41,178 nt of DNA, from NCBI RefSeq assembly GCF_000003605.2, contig NW_003126387.1, positions 237,933 through 279,110 on the forward strand, written 5' to 3'. This DNA comes from Saccoglossus kowalevskii (lineage: Eukaryota; Hemichordata; Enteropneusta; Harrimaniidae). The notes beneath the pieces were generated by a model, which was given only the letters and a program-made list of their open reading frames with translations, did not search any database and was not told the origin of the DNA. The first letter of the stretch is position 1. Each line of letters opens with the position of its first letter. Position numbers and translations under genes: made by a program. Shown one piece after another: positions 1 through 11,700 of this stretch.

Positions 1-2881
1 TTTTGTTTGTTTCAGGATGAACCAATTGTACAGAGTTGTTAGGCAGTATATTTAGAATTTTGTATGGGCCACGAAATTTCCTACTGAATTTACCTCTTTT
101 GGATGGGTTGGTAATATAGACCATGTCATCTGGTTCAAAATGTATAGGATGTACATGTTTATTATATCTTTCAACCATCTTGTCCTGATATTTTCTTATG
201 TTCTTTAGTGCGGTGTCTCGCATTTCTTGCCTTGCTCTTGAGAGATTACTATAGAAAACACCAGCATTCTTAGGATTAGTAAAATTTGGCGTGGTGTCCA
301 TTTCCAATGGTATTTTGATGTCAAATCCATACAAGATCTGAGATGGAGCCAGTCCAGTGCTTTCATGACTTGTCACCCTATATGAAAGTAAAGAAAATGG
401 AAGAAACTTATCCCACATTGTTGGATGAGAATGAAATTGTCTGCTTAAACTGGTTAGAATAGTTTGAACTTGTCTTTCTGTTAGTCTCTTGTTGACATTG
501 AACATTCTGCAGACATGAAAGATTACATCCGCCCATAGATTTGAAGCACAGTCGGTGTGAATTTCTTTAATCACGCCAACCATACAGAAAAGATCCACTA
601 ATTTGTAGGCTATCGTCTCTGCTTTGCTATCTGGAAGTGGATATGCAATAGGAAATTTTGAGAATGAATCCATGATTAACAGAATATATTTCATGCCATC
701 TACTGAAGTAGGGTATGGTCCCATTAGATCCGCACACACCCTGTGAAAAGGAGAAACTACAGATTGGGAGAGAAGTTTAGAACGACAAGGAAGATTGGCT
801 CGTTTGTTAGTATGACATGTTTTGCAGGTACGTACATAGTCATAAGTATGCTTGGACATTTTCTCCCAAAAATATTTGTCTCGTAGTAGCCCATATGTGC
901 GAGCGTAGCCCATATGGTTGGCAGCCAATTTCGAATTGTGTATATGACTAAGTATTTCTGACTGTAATGATTTAGGTACAACTAGTTGTTTCTTGACACC
1001 CAGAGCACTCTTTGCTTTACCCACAGGGTTCGCCATCCTGTAAAGAACACTGTCTATTATTACATAAAAATCAGCTTGATGCAAAATCTTTCTAGCTAGT
1101 TTTGTATCTTGAGGCAAAATTCCATCCTCATGGAATTTAAATAAAGGTTGTAGGTCTTGGTCTTGTCTTTGCTTTTGTGCTATAGATTTAAAAATGTAAT
1201 CATTTTCATGATCAGATGGCTCAGAATTGACAGCCGGGCTAATCAATTCTTCAGAAGTAGAGTTTGGGTCGTATACGCTGTCACCTTGTTCAGATTGAAA
1301 GCTGTGAGTTAATATGCATATTTCATCCATAAGTTGAGTGTCAAATGCAGGTGTAGGGGTGGTTTCTGGATTTAACAGTTTGGAAGCGTTAAGATCAGAC
1401 TCAAGACAATTTAGGCTGTATACCTGGGAGTAGTACTTACCAGTCTTCTTTTTGGTGTTTTTGGTTCTGTTTGAATTCTTCTGAACGATCTCAGTTTCGG
1501 TGTCACTGTGATCCCCATCATACTCTGAGCACTGAGGTGTTTCATTTTTATATGTATTTGGATCAAAAGTGGAAGTTACAACATCTTCCAAGCTATTTGT
1601 TTTGTATAGTCTATCTGAAGGTGGATCAGTGGAAGTTAGTGTAATTTGTTGGATGCTTTGTTCTATCATGGTTATTGGGTCGGTTTGGCAGCTTTGATGT
1701 AAAAAGAGTTTTCCAACCAGATTTGGTGTGGCATCAGCATTGTCAGAGATATCAGAATCTACTAGTATGCCTTCTCCATCAGCATATGTTCTTCTGCTGA
1801 GACAATCAGGTTGATTCATATACATACCTTTCTTATAAATCAGCTGAAAGTTGTACTGTTGTAAGGCTAAAATCCAACGACATAACCTACCTTTCAAGTT
1901 AGAGTCCTTGAAATAAGAGACCAGGTTGCTGTGATCAGTGTATGCTTTGAAACAACGACCATTTATATACGAGTCAGTTGTTTTGATGGCATAATAAAGT
2001 GAATAAAGCTCTTTTTCAGCAATGGTCCAACGGGACTGTGATTGAGAAAGTTTATGTCAACCACACATTATAATCCGTTGTACACCCTCTTGTTGCTGTT
2101 CTAAAGTGAAACCAACACCTATATCACTAACATCTGCATATATTTCAAATGGAATGTCCCACTTTGGATATGCAAGTACAGGTGATGAAGACAGTTTCCC
2201 TTTTAGAGTATTGAAAGCAGTCTCACATTTTTCATCCCAAACAAACCTTTTATGTGACTTGGTGAGTTCATGTAAAGGACTGGCAATGGTAGAAAAATTA
2301 AGAATAGATCTGCGATAGTAGCCAGCCATGCCGAGAAATCGTCTCACCTCACGGACAGTTTTAGGAATGGGAAAATCTGATATAACAGAAATTTTGGTGG
2401 GTGAGGGTGATATGCCCTTAGAGTTTAGAGTGTGACCAAGATACTCAATTTGACGTCTGGCAAATAGACACTTTTCTGGTCTAAGCTTCAGACCTGCTTT
2501 TCCAAGGGTTTCGAGTACTTGAGATATGTGATTGAGATGAGTCTGAAAGTCTTTGCTATATATCATAATATCATCAACATAAATTGTGAGATATTCATAC
2601 AGTGTTTTACTGAATAGAGCAAAGAGTGTTCTTTGGAACTGGCTAGTGCTGTTTATAAAACCCATAGGACATCTACGGTACTGATAAATGTTATTGTGGG
2701 TTTTAAATGCTGTGAGATGTCTGTCAGCTTCATGCAATTGTAGTTGGTGAAAACCAGATTGAATATCCAGTGTGGTAAAATATTGTGGATTTTGTTGTTC
2801 CCACTGCTTCCAAACATTCAGTAATTTTTGGCAAAGGGAAAACATCAGGAACAACTTGTGAGTTAAGGCCTCGCAAGTCAC
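1..2881 (-). pseudogene. pol: pol: RT palm/thumb, RNase H and integrase (one frame, one in-frame stop)
   Basis: One minus-strand frame stays open from 2881 to the window edge except for a single TGA at 2057-2059. Upstream of the TGA are RT motifs: TLDIQSGFHQ, the YVDD catalytic box and the FLGMAGYYRR thumb motif. RNase H starts at IYADVSDIG, just before the stop, and continues after it with SRWTIAEKEL, AYTDHSNL and the linker-end motif NQPDCLSRR. Integrase follows with an H-H-C-C zinc module (the cysteines are in TCKTCHTNK) and the DDE-core acidic residues in CADLMGPYP and IHTDCASN. Where a YHPQ-x-N-G motif normally precedes the third acidic residue, the sequence runs straight to KRLTERQVQ, so about ten residues appear to be missing in frame. 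The frame runs off the left edge, so the integrase C-terminus is cut by the window. Confidence 0.9.
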
Positions 2882-3041
2882 AAGTGATTCTACTCTTACC
2901 GTTGGGCTTTGTTACCAGTACTAATGGTGCACCCCATGCTGACACAGATGGTTCTATCAGATCTTGATCCAACATGTCTTGGATTTGCTCATCCAGAATG
3001 CTGCGTTGATGTGGCGACAGTTTGTAAGGAGCTTTATTCAC
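2730..3041 (-). pseudogene. pol: pol: N-terminal RT fingers (separate frame)
   Basis: This frame carries the beginning of the gypsy reverse transcriptase: PYKLSPHQRSILDEQI, then SAWGAPLVLVTKPNGK and RITCDLRGLNSQVVPD. These are the conserved fingers motifs in which basic and aromatic residues contact the incoming nucleotide and template. The frame is lost at about 2790-2800, after FPLPKITECLEAVG, and the RT continues in the frame ending at 2881. A single-base indel therefore separates fingers from palm. No programmed slip signal of the kind normally found between gag and pol is apparent here, so mutation is the simplest reading. Confidence 0.85.
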
Positions 3042-3094
3042 AGGGACTGCTCCATGTTTTAGATGTATCCTATGAGAGAAAAGATCACAGAAAC

Positions 3095-3607
3095 CTATAC
3101 GGCCATTAATTCCAACAAATGCTTAGCAATTACCTTGATGAGTTGTGAAGTTTCAGTCTCATCCAACTCTGAATTGATCAAATTAATTTTTGACAAAATA
3201 TGAGAGATGTTTGAGTTCTTGGTTGAAGTAGAGGGTTGTGTGTCCTGCTCACTATTTATGTTAATATTTGAAATGACAGTGTCAGATGGAAGTGGCCTAA
3301 AAATGCCAATAGTGGTGTTGCGCTTTATGTGAATAGGCTGGTCAGAGGGGTTTATTATTCTTACATACACTTTGTTGCCTTTTGTGGTAGCCAATACTTT
3401 ACCTGCAGCAAATCCATTTGCTTTAGAACTAGAAACAGAATTTGTAGTGCCTATCAGATTATCAGTAAGATCAGCTCGTAGACAAGCAATGCGTAAACTT
3501 TCTGTTAAAGGAGGAAGGGTGAAGTCTTCATCTGAAGTAAGAATGTGGTTAGAATCAAAATGCATTTTTCTAGTACCAAAATCTATTTTTACTTTATGCG
3601 AGCTCAA
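3095..3607 (-). pseudogene. Protease C-terminus and protease-RT linker
   Basis: This frame begins directly after the ILGQDFF motif, the conserved C-terminal strand of retroviral-type aspartic proteases. The motif itself is in another frame, and the change happens in a run of seven T on the coding strand near 3605-3615. The rest (KVKIDFGTRKM, then a Ser/Asn-rich stretch) resembles the variable linker between protease and RT. A stop near 3095 separates it from the RT start. It is too divergent for a domain assignment beyond that. Confidence 0.6.
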
Positions 3608-3666
3608 AAAAATCCTGACCTAAAATTACAGTTTGCCTCAACTGTGGCATAATGTGTAGCTTGAGT

Positions 3667-4002
3667 TTAACTTTTTTGTTTACCTATGTGTGCTCCAATA
3701 TTTATCAAACCATCTATATGCAACTTCTCCCCATTTGCATTTGAAATTCTATATTCTGGAGCAATACATTGTCTAAATTGTTTTAAATTGGGTATGAGAT
3801 CAAATAACTTACCATTTGTGCAGCTGACAGCAGCTCCAGAGTCAATTAGACACTGTACATTATGTCCAAGTATAGTGACTTGAACCAAGTTATCATAATA
3901 TATCTGGTGTCCATCATTAATATTTATATTTCGTAAGGGTTTGTTAATTTCAGTATTTTTGCCAGTGTGTGATCTCCTCCCCTTGCCAGGAGCTGGCCTC
4001 AT
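3667..4002 (-). pseudogene. Retroviral-type aspartic protease, N-terminal half
   Basis: A 111-residue frame holds the active-site signature CLIDSGAAVSC, the D-S/T-G-A motif of retropepsin-like proteases that act as dimers to cut the Gag-Pol polyprotein. A basic stretch rich in Gly, Lys and Arg comes before it, as expected just after the Gag zinc knuckles. The frame starts at the base where the gag frame ends (4002). The C-terminal flap/ILG strand lies in a different frame downstream, so the protease is interrupted here. Confidence 0.85.
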
Positions 4003-4943
4003 TAGTTTAAATGACGGTTATGACAGTCACGAGCCATGTGGCCTTCCTGTTTACAAATGTAACACTTACCTTTTGTACCATTGTAAGGGACTTCAGTGTG
4101 TAAGTGTGATTGACCTTGTAGTGTGTTTTTAGCCAATCTGCAGTGGTGACTAATGTGGCCCCATAGTCCACAATAGGTACACTTTTTGCCACTTTGGTAG
4201 TTGCGACACGTATCAATAGTGTGGCCTTTACCACGACAGGCAGTACACACAACTGTGTCATATTGAGGGTGTTGATGAACATGATGTGGTTGTGTCCTGT
4301 ATTTAGGATGAGAGGCAGAATGATCATGTGATGTGTGTTCATTTACATATGGGTGAGAGGTAGCGCCAGTTTGCTTATAAGGGTTAGTACTAACCTTATT
4401 GTAGAACTGTTGGGTATTCTGCTTCCTTTCATAAAAATTAGCTGGGCGTGGTTTTTCTGAATGTAAATGCTGTATCAGCCCATTATCTGCATGACAATCA
4501 TCATATGAAGTTTTTAATTGATTTTTTAGTTCTAAATTTTCTGCTAATAATTGCTGTACAAGGCCTGATGTGTTATCGCTATTATTTGAAGCGCAAACAG
4601 TACTGGAATTAATTTTTGTGTTCATTAATGCAACGTCTTTCTCTAATTTCTGCGTTAGCATAGCAATGGATGTTTGTAATGAGTTGGTGGGAGTATCACT
4701 TTTAGGATTAGACATTAATTCAACCCGTCGACACATTTCCAATGTTGCCTTCATTGTTGTCAGTTTGTCGTCCTGCATTATCAATTGAGGCTCATATTTT
4801 GCACTGAGACCTGCTTTAAAAATTGGTAGTATATCTTCATTTGGAAGATTTGCCTTGGCGATTTCGCTTGACAATTGTCTAGCAAATTCATCAGCTGAAT
4901 GTGTGGGAGCTTGTTGCATTCCTCGTAATTTGCGTGCAACCAT
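4002..4943 (-). pseudogene. gag: gag: capsid C-terminal part and nucleocapsid with three CCHC zinc knuckles
   Basis: The 313-residue frame opens with a capsid-like segment (FARQLSSEIAKANLPNED, then FKAGLSAKYEP) resembling the C-terminal half of the retrotransposon gag domain. It ends in three C-x2-C-x4-H-x4-C knuckles: CTACRGKGHTIDTC, CTYCGLWGHISHHC and CYICKQEGHMARDC. Three knuckles is more than the one or two usual in gypsy elements. The middle is rich in Asn, Gln and His, typical of a disordered linker. The N-terminal gag part is in another frame, so gag is broken near 4940. Confidence 0.88.
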
Positions 4944-5200
4944 CCATGGATGTGAATTTGTTGTGAACTACGCAAGTCCTCGATCGCTGCCGATTGTTCG
5001 GTGGACTGTTGTTGTAACGTTGCCAACTGCCCATTTAACAAGTTCAGGGTTGCTAAACTTTCAGTTAAAGTCTGGAGTTGGGACTGGATTTCTTCGCTGA
5101 CTTCTCGTCGTGGTGCCATTGTAGTGTTTTTTGGTTTAAGTAATATAGGAGCGGTCTGTGAGCGTGTTTGTATTTTAGTAGAGCCAGTTGCCATATGCAA
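4781..5200 (-). pseudogene. gag: gag: N-terminal coiled-coil region
   Basis: This frame starts 95 bases inside the primer-binding site, where gag is expected. Residues about 30-85 form a likely coiled coil (QSQLQTLTESLATLN and following heptads). The useful part ends near 4940; the rest reads the downstream gag segment in the wrong frame. The capsid N-terminal helices usually found between the coiled coil and the capsid C-terminal half are missing. The frame change therefore probably marks an internal deletion rather than a one-base slip. Confidence 0.7.
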
Positions 5201-5294
5201 CTGTGAGCGATTAATTAAGTAAAAGCGATTTAATGAATATTTTTGTCTTACCTCAGTTCTTCAAAAACTTACCGTGTTGAGCTTGTTCACATCA

Positions 5295-5312
5295 GATTTG
5301 GATTCTCCACCA
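5295..5312 (-). other. Candidate primer-binding site
   Basis: The 18 bases directly beside the LTR read GATTTGGATTCTCCACCA on the plus strand, which has the form of a tRNA 3' end finishing in CCA. On the element's own strand this gives TGGTGGAG.. immediately after the LTR's terminal CA, the standard position for minus-strand priming. I cannot say which tRNA it matches. Confidence 0.75.
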
Positions 5313-5873
5313 TGTCACAATTTCCGTTCGTTATTGCGGGGTCGGGTGCGCTGCTCGCTGTTGTCGGGATAGCGGGAATGGGATTCTTCGAGTCGGGGAA
5401 ACTCACTTAGCAGCGGAGGTACATTGATCGTTGATGTACACCCAATTGTGTAGAAAGACAAGAAACACGCCAAGGTTTATAGGTTGCTTGAAGGTTTTAG
5501 TACATAAGTTCACCAAGCTAGTTTGTCTCTATTAAAATGCTACGGGGAATCACAATCTTGGGGTATAGGTTCTTAGCAGTCAGGCAAGTGTCTCTTCGCT
5601 TAGCAACCAGGTGTTGCCTTATATCCGCAGACAGACACTTCCTCACAAAAAGAGCCGTTGACACTTTCCTATGGAGTGCGAATACAGGTCACAGCTTGGG
5701 TAATAAAGTCACAGCTTGCCAAGTAATAACATTTCAAGAATGTTTGAAACATCTCCAAATAAGTGTAATATAATTCTAATTTAGAAAGTCAAATTGAAAT
5801 AAGTTTGGATAGTATCATTTGTGTGTTAACAGGCCCCCACAAATGATTTGGAATATATTTTAGCTTTGTGACA
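5313..5873 (-). repeat. 5' long terminal repeat (561 bp)
   Basis: The boundaries are set by a perfect 7-bp terminal inverted repeat, TGTCACA at 5313-5319 and TGTGACA at 5867-5873, giving the usual TG...CA ends. The inner end touches the primer-binding site. The matching 3' LTR is outside the window, so neither LTR-LTR divergence nor the target duplication (expected ATGGG-like bases from 5874) can be checked here. Confidence 0.8.
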
Positions 5874-8053
5874 ATGGGTTGAATTACTGAAAAAAAAATA
5901 TTAGGCGAAACAAACAAGGAAAATCACCACAATGTTTTTTAACAGAAATATAACGATTTTTCATTCTACCAATTCACCAGTATGCTAAATTTAAACTGAT
6001 ATAAGCGACAATGAGAAGCAAAATCTGTTTTTTCATGTAAACTTTACAGATGTTGACTCAATGTGGGTCAATGTTTTAATGACCTAAAGAAGGAATTTTT
6101 GACTGAGAAAAATCAAAGGGTCATTAATACTGTATATTGACCAATATTATTGTTATATTTCTTGATAAACATTTTTATTAGCGAAAGTTAAAAATACTAA
6201 TAATTAAGTATAAAAAGTAGATTTCAGATTTTGTTTGCGGAGATATTTGTAAAATCATAACTAGATGCAATTATTTAATCTAAAATGCTAAACCCCAAAT
6301 TATTAAAAAAGCCTGAGGAGTAACTTTGTAAAAATAATGGTTTCACTGTGGTATAGCACGTATGTTTTGCAAAAAATACTAAGACGAACCACATTTACGT
6401 TTTATTTATGTTTGAAAAAAAAGAACTACTGTAAATTGTAGAAGTGATAGTATTGCAAACAGAATCAATATGTACAAACAGAGACACTACAAAGGTTTAA
6501 CTAGGTATTACTTGTATGGTTGCATATAACTAGTATTTATTGCACATATGACCAGATCGTAAATAGTTTTCATTGGAATGTAGGAAAATTATTGTTAGTC
6601 ATAAACAATCGTCAGTTTTACAATAATTTTTCATGTCGCTTTTCATTGTCCATTACTCTAGAGATACATGGGGAATCAACCCCCATACCTACAGATGGGA
6701 CACACAATACAAGAGACGAAATCAGATTACTCAGTTTCAGCTGAGCTGTAACATGATTAATCACAACTTTATCCTGTGATGAGAAGAGAAGAGGATATAC
6801 GTGGTTTCAAGATGAGATTGACCAAACATATTTAAAGCTAATGCCTGTATATCACTGCGTCAACTCACTGTCACTGGGTAATCAGGTTCAAATACTAGTA
6901 ACCTCATGGGAGACGAAGAACGAGTTTGCCTAACTGAAACTGGAATATTAATGAAGTCAGATAGATAAGATGGCTGTTCAATATGTAAAATCGTATATAC
7001 AAACATTAAAAAGACCCCCCCTCCGGTGCCGCTGTTAAAATCAATTTGCACAGATAGTCCTTATCAAGAGGAATAAAACTAACAAACGAATAACAATTAT
7101 TAATAATTTCATAATGGCTAGTTGTTGAATCTAAAATTGTATGTATCTTAGAAACTTTGGCAAAGAAAAAGTCCGAAATAGTTTCGTTAAAACTTCCGGG
7201 TCATTATGATGTGGTAGTATTAGGGTGGTAGCCCTCTTTTCATCGATAATATTATCAATTACTAAAAAAAAAAGATTTCGCTGGCTTTGGTTCTCAATTT
7301 TACTTCAAAAATATGATGCTCTAATGTTACTCACAAGTGAAAATTTTGAAAATTATACTCAACCCAAAAACATTGATACTTGGTATGCAGGTATCTTATT
7401 TATTCATTTCATGACAGTTTCGTTAATTCTCTATTTTAGTGCATTTGTTTGGCAAACAAATACATGACAGAGGTGGGGGTACGAAATGCATTCGGGCGAG
7501 ATCTGCTCACCATCTCTCGCGCCAAAGGCGCGACCTTGCTAGGAGGACCTGGAGCATGCTTTCCGTACAAATTATGAAATCTAGACCCTCTCGATCTGAA
7601 ACGCCATTACCTGCTTTTTGAGGGGCAAATCTGCTGTTACAAAGGGTTCCAGCTTGACCCCCTAGCATTTTTTCAAGAGGCGATCGCTCCCCCCTCCCCC
7701 CGGTTATTTTTTCATGGTTATTTTTGAAACAGTTATTGCTACTGGAAAGTGATCAAAGAAGTAGAATGCTTAGCGCCCTCACATAAAAATGTCACACACT
7801 CCTTAGAACGAAGTTGTGATAAAGGAAAGAGTGGTATAAACAAGGATCAGTGATTACTTGAAATCGATACTAGGAAGGGGGGGGGGAGGTAAAAGAAAAG
7901 TTATATAACAATTTATTATTTAATAATTTATTAAAATACATAAGTTTGTCCAATTCCCTGTGGAACGAGGTGGAACGAGGCTGGTTGTTTCCCGGAAATA
8001 CCGTCCTGGGTCATTTTTTTTTGTTTTTGTTTCGTGTTATATAAGAAAAAACG
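5874..8053. other. Intergenic DNA without recognisable genes
   Basis: This stretch is AT-rich with short homopolymer runs, including a G-run near 7876-7886 and C-runs near 7690-7700. No frame shows a domain, splice chain or RNA gene I can recognise. A TATA-like TTATATAAC lies near 7902, about 150 bases before the protease ATG, and could belong to its promoter; that is weak. Confidence 0.6.
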
Positions 8054-8723
8054 ATGACTGGTGGCCAAGACTCCGTGTGTGTTGTGAGCACAAAATATAA
8101 TGACAAAGATCTCGCTTGTGGTGGGATTTTGGTACATTCGAAGACTGTGAGGAATGCATTTCCAAGTACTTCACAACGACTTCCGAAGATCGTACTACTC
8201 ACAACCGCCCACACTGTTGGAGACGCAAGGCAATCGGTATCCATTACTTTTCAAGCACGTGATAGTAAATATACATTCGACTGCAATCCGTCAGCGTTGT
8301 TTGTCACTTGCTGTGAAGATTCTCCACACGTTGGTAAACCCTGTCCCAAGAAATTGGACTACACGTTTCTTACTTTACAAGACAAAGGCAACTGCTGTAC
8401 AGGTCAGCGAAAGAAACCTGTAGAATTTGGAGAGTTCGTCACTCCTTTGGTAATTGACAGAGCAATGCCGATAGATGTGGAGTTAAAAGAACAATATTTG
8501 CTGGGTCATTACAACGTCAAAAAGAAAGACCTGGATACAATCCCAATTCAGGTTACACACATTGGCAATGGCAGTGGAACATTTTACCACGATGGATCCA
8601 CATCAGCCGGTTCATCAGGTGGAGCAATAACGATTGATGGAAGACTAGTTGGAATGCACACAGGAAGCACCAAAAATGACAAAAGTGCTGTTACAATATC
8701 TCGGATACTCATGCATATTAAAG
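8054..8723 (+). CDS. Exon 1: FAM111/DegP-like trypsin-fold serine peptidase domain
   Basis: The exon encodes a whole chymotrypsin-fold peptidase. The triad is visible: His53 in LLTTAHTVG, Asp102 in KKLDYTFL and Ser188 in SAGSSGGA, followed by the GRLVGMHTG strand. The pattern CGGILVHS..TAHTVG and G-S-S-G-G..G-R-L-V-G-M-H-T is closer to FAM111-type and bacterial DegP-like peptidases than to secreted trypsins. There is no signal peptide and no zymogen activation peptide, so it should act inside the cell. The donor AAAG|GTAATG at 8723/8724 is phase 1. Without splicing the frame reads nine more codons and stops at 8750-8752, giving a 232-residue stand-alone peptidase. Start: ATG 8054 has A at -3 and an in-frame stop four codons upstream. 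Confidence 0.88.
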
Positions 8724-11700
8724 GTAATGAATTGGACAATTTGAATCATTAGGGGTGTTCTGAGACCCACTCTTGATTTCATATGGTCTACCCCATAGTA
8801 ACATTACACAAATGTTTATCCCAACAGAGGTGGACATTCAGTTTTAGTAGTTAGAGGTACCAATTAGCTCTGAATGCTGCTATAAAATTGTTTGTCCAGC
8901 TCTGTTGTGGTGAACATTTGTACATTGTATTACTAGCAATATACTGAAACTAATCTGTTGCATATGATGGACATTCATTTTTTTGTATTGTACAATGAAT
9001 TGATGAACTTGAGATTAGGGCAAAGTGTCAAATTTAAAATGTTGATTCAATACAAAACAAATATTTGAACTTTTGAACTCCCTGAGGTGCATCTGGTGGC
9101 CATTTTTTTTTTTTTATTTCCATCACAACAATAGACTTATAAGAAGTGAAAATAATGGTTCATTATGATAAATTGAACACAATTGTTCAACCCAAAAATG
9201 AAATTTGGAAATTTGCTTCCAATTTTTCAATTTCGTAGCACTGTCTGTTATGTAAGCGTGGGAAAAGGAAACGGATCATTTTATGCTAATTAGTCAGATG
9301 TGCAGAAATAATATCATTGGTTCATACTTTAATTTAAAAATTATCTGTTGGTTCTATTGGTTAAAAGTTGATACTTTTAATTGAAACCACGAGCACCTGT
9401 GAGTCCAAAGCGTATCCCTCACGATTGTACTTTTGTCAGTAAAAGCGGGCGGGATGTGGTAGTGGGGTTGTTATTTGTCACCACTTGTGCTTAAGGCAGA
9501 TGTCTACAAACAACCCATGAACTTTTGCAATTTTAGTCTGTGTGGTTATCGGCGCTTAAGAGTCAATTCATGTGACAACCAAGTTTTATTTGTCATTGCG
9601 AGAAAAATCCACTTCGCAATTTTGTAATTTACATCGCTGTTTTGCTAACAACATTGCTATACATGACATATTGTTTGTCAATCAATCAAGCTAAACAAAA
9701 TATTACAACTCCATATCCAAAGACTAAGATAAGAAGTGCTACGATTTCACACACTCTGGTACATTCCCTTATTATTTCAGGCAAAACTGTACTTTGGACT
9801 AGTTGTTTAGACTATCCTGAATAAGTTTAACAAGATTACCCCTACAAAATATATAAATTTTGTTGTTCAGGATTGTCACATACTTTCCGTATTTCATTTT
9901 CGGGTTCAACAATCTGCCTTCAATATATCATAATTTGTATTTATTGTTGTAATGGAAATCAAATAAACGAATGGCCACATGTTTTGTTGTTATAAATAAA
10001 ACAGCAAAATAATTCATTATACTATAGAATAAACAAATGACCACCATATGGCACAAATTGAAACTGTCGTGCTCAATCGTACCAGTATATGGCACCCTCC
10101 GAGAGCAGCATCCTTTTTCACACAAACACTATACAATATACATTTGTATCATAGTTTGTAGGGTCTACCATAGATTGTAGAGTCTATAATATAATGTATA
10201 TTGTATGTCTATAATTTTATTTAGGCTGACTGATAAATCCACAGTTTACTGACTGGGCGAATTACGCAATTACAAATGTCTCAAAGCATGAAGCCCTGAT
10301 TGGACAAGCGAAACTTGCATCAAGGTCAACAAGAAATCAAGTGAAATAGCTACAAAATCATATTTTCTCTTATTTTAAAATTTCAGTACCGTACTTCTCC
10401 AATCATAAGCCCCCCCCTGAGTATAAGTCCTCCCCTCTGTTTTTAGACATTTAACGAGTTGAGAGCATCTCCGAGTATAGGCTTAGGGTGTTTTTACCGG
10501 GCATCGACGACATTTATTAAAATATGCATGTAAAAAGTGTATTTCATTGCATAAAAATCATGATTGGATGGCAGTTGTTTTGTGCTTTTACAAAAAAAAT
10601 CGCATTAATTTCAGAGAGCATGGCGCGCAAACATACGGAACATGGTTCGCATCTTTTCTATTCTGTTATTTACTCGGGATAAACCCCAATGTTGCAATAT
10701 TGAAGTAATCTATATGTCATTTTAGTAGTCTCGAAATGTCAAAAATGTGACCGTCAAGTCGTTTTACTTTTCCGAATAATCGTGTCCATTGAGACTAGCG
10801 TGAATGGAGTGTGAACGAGCAAACTATTCTTCGACATGACTTGTTGGTGACCGTTAAAGGTTTAAATACTTCCTCCACCCTCTGTTTATTTTTCGAATAT
10901 TGCGAGTCAACAGCTTTTAGCTTTTGTTGGAATCAGTGTTAACAGATCGCATTTTAACATTGAGGTAATTCACTTACGCATTGCATTGACAAAATTACTT
11001 CATCAATAATCAGAAAACTTTGTCTGTACGATATAGCATTTTGATTGGTTAACGAAAGACATGACCTGCTAGGTCAAAGGAAGTTGTTTCAGGTCAAATC
11101 ATGATGTAATATTTTTCAGAGACCGGCACTATGAACAAAAGATGTAATTTTTATAATTTTTCATGGGTGGGAAGATGATTACAATTTTAACCCTCCCCCC
11201 AAATTATCTTTTCTGCGGTGGTCCCAGAGTATAAGCCCACCCTGTAATTTTCCCGATTTGACATGTTCAGTATTCTAACTTTAAAGTTAAGGGTAAAAGT
11301 AAAATAGACTGTGTTGTGCCACTTATTGATTTGGTTCATGTAACAAAATGACATATTGTGTTTGTAAGTTTGCAATTTTAATACCAAGTTGATTTGAATG
11401 TGATCAGGCATGCCAGTGATACGGTTGTTGACGTGTTGAAATGTGTTTTTGTGTACGAAAGTTTTATTAAAACCGAAGACAAATTGTTATTGTGATGCAT
11501 GACTATGTTATGGTAATCATATCATAAGCCTTTGAATCTAATATAAATATATAAAGTTATATTTCAATCATTATAGTTATCCCAGAAGATGGATATGAAA
11601 ATATCATCACTTTCTTAAAAGATTTTAGTGGAAAGATTGATGAAAAAAAGGAGGGCTTTGCTTTGGACGCTCTGTTACAAAGTATTGGAGTTGAGTTTTC

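Larger units (their letters stand above)
1..5873 (-). mobile_element. Ty3/gypsy-type LTR retrotransposon, 5' part, decayed
   Basis: Reading the minus strand from right to left gives LTR, primer-binding site, gag with CCHC knuckles, aspartic protease, reverse transcriptase, RNase H and integrase. The order RT-RNase H-integrase is that of Ty3/gypsy (Metaviridae) elements, not copia. The 3' end and second LTR lie beyond base 1. The copy is inactive as assembled: gag and pol are split over several frames and there is an in-frame TGA in pol. No envelope-like frame is visible in this part. Most damage is single-base indels and one nonsense codon, and long stretches remain open, so the copy is probably fairly young. 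Confidence 0.93.

Noticed and set aside
4002-4342. Second overlapping minus-strand frame in the gag zinc-knuckle region
   Set aside because: It is a shadow frame; the other frame carries the CCHC knuckles.
2106-5222. Several plus-strand frames of 60-83 codons
   Set aside because: They are antisense shadows of the minus-strand gag-pol region and show no domains.
1-5873. Endogenous retrovirus with envelope
   Set aside because: No envelope frame is present in the window, and domain order and Gag type fit a Ty3/gypsy retrotransposon; the 3' part, where an envelope would lie, is outside the window, so this is not excluded absolutely.
8011-8244. Minus-strand frame opposite the peptidase start
   Set aside because: It is antisense to exon 1, whose plus-strand frame has a complete catalytic triad.
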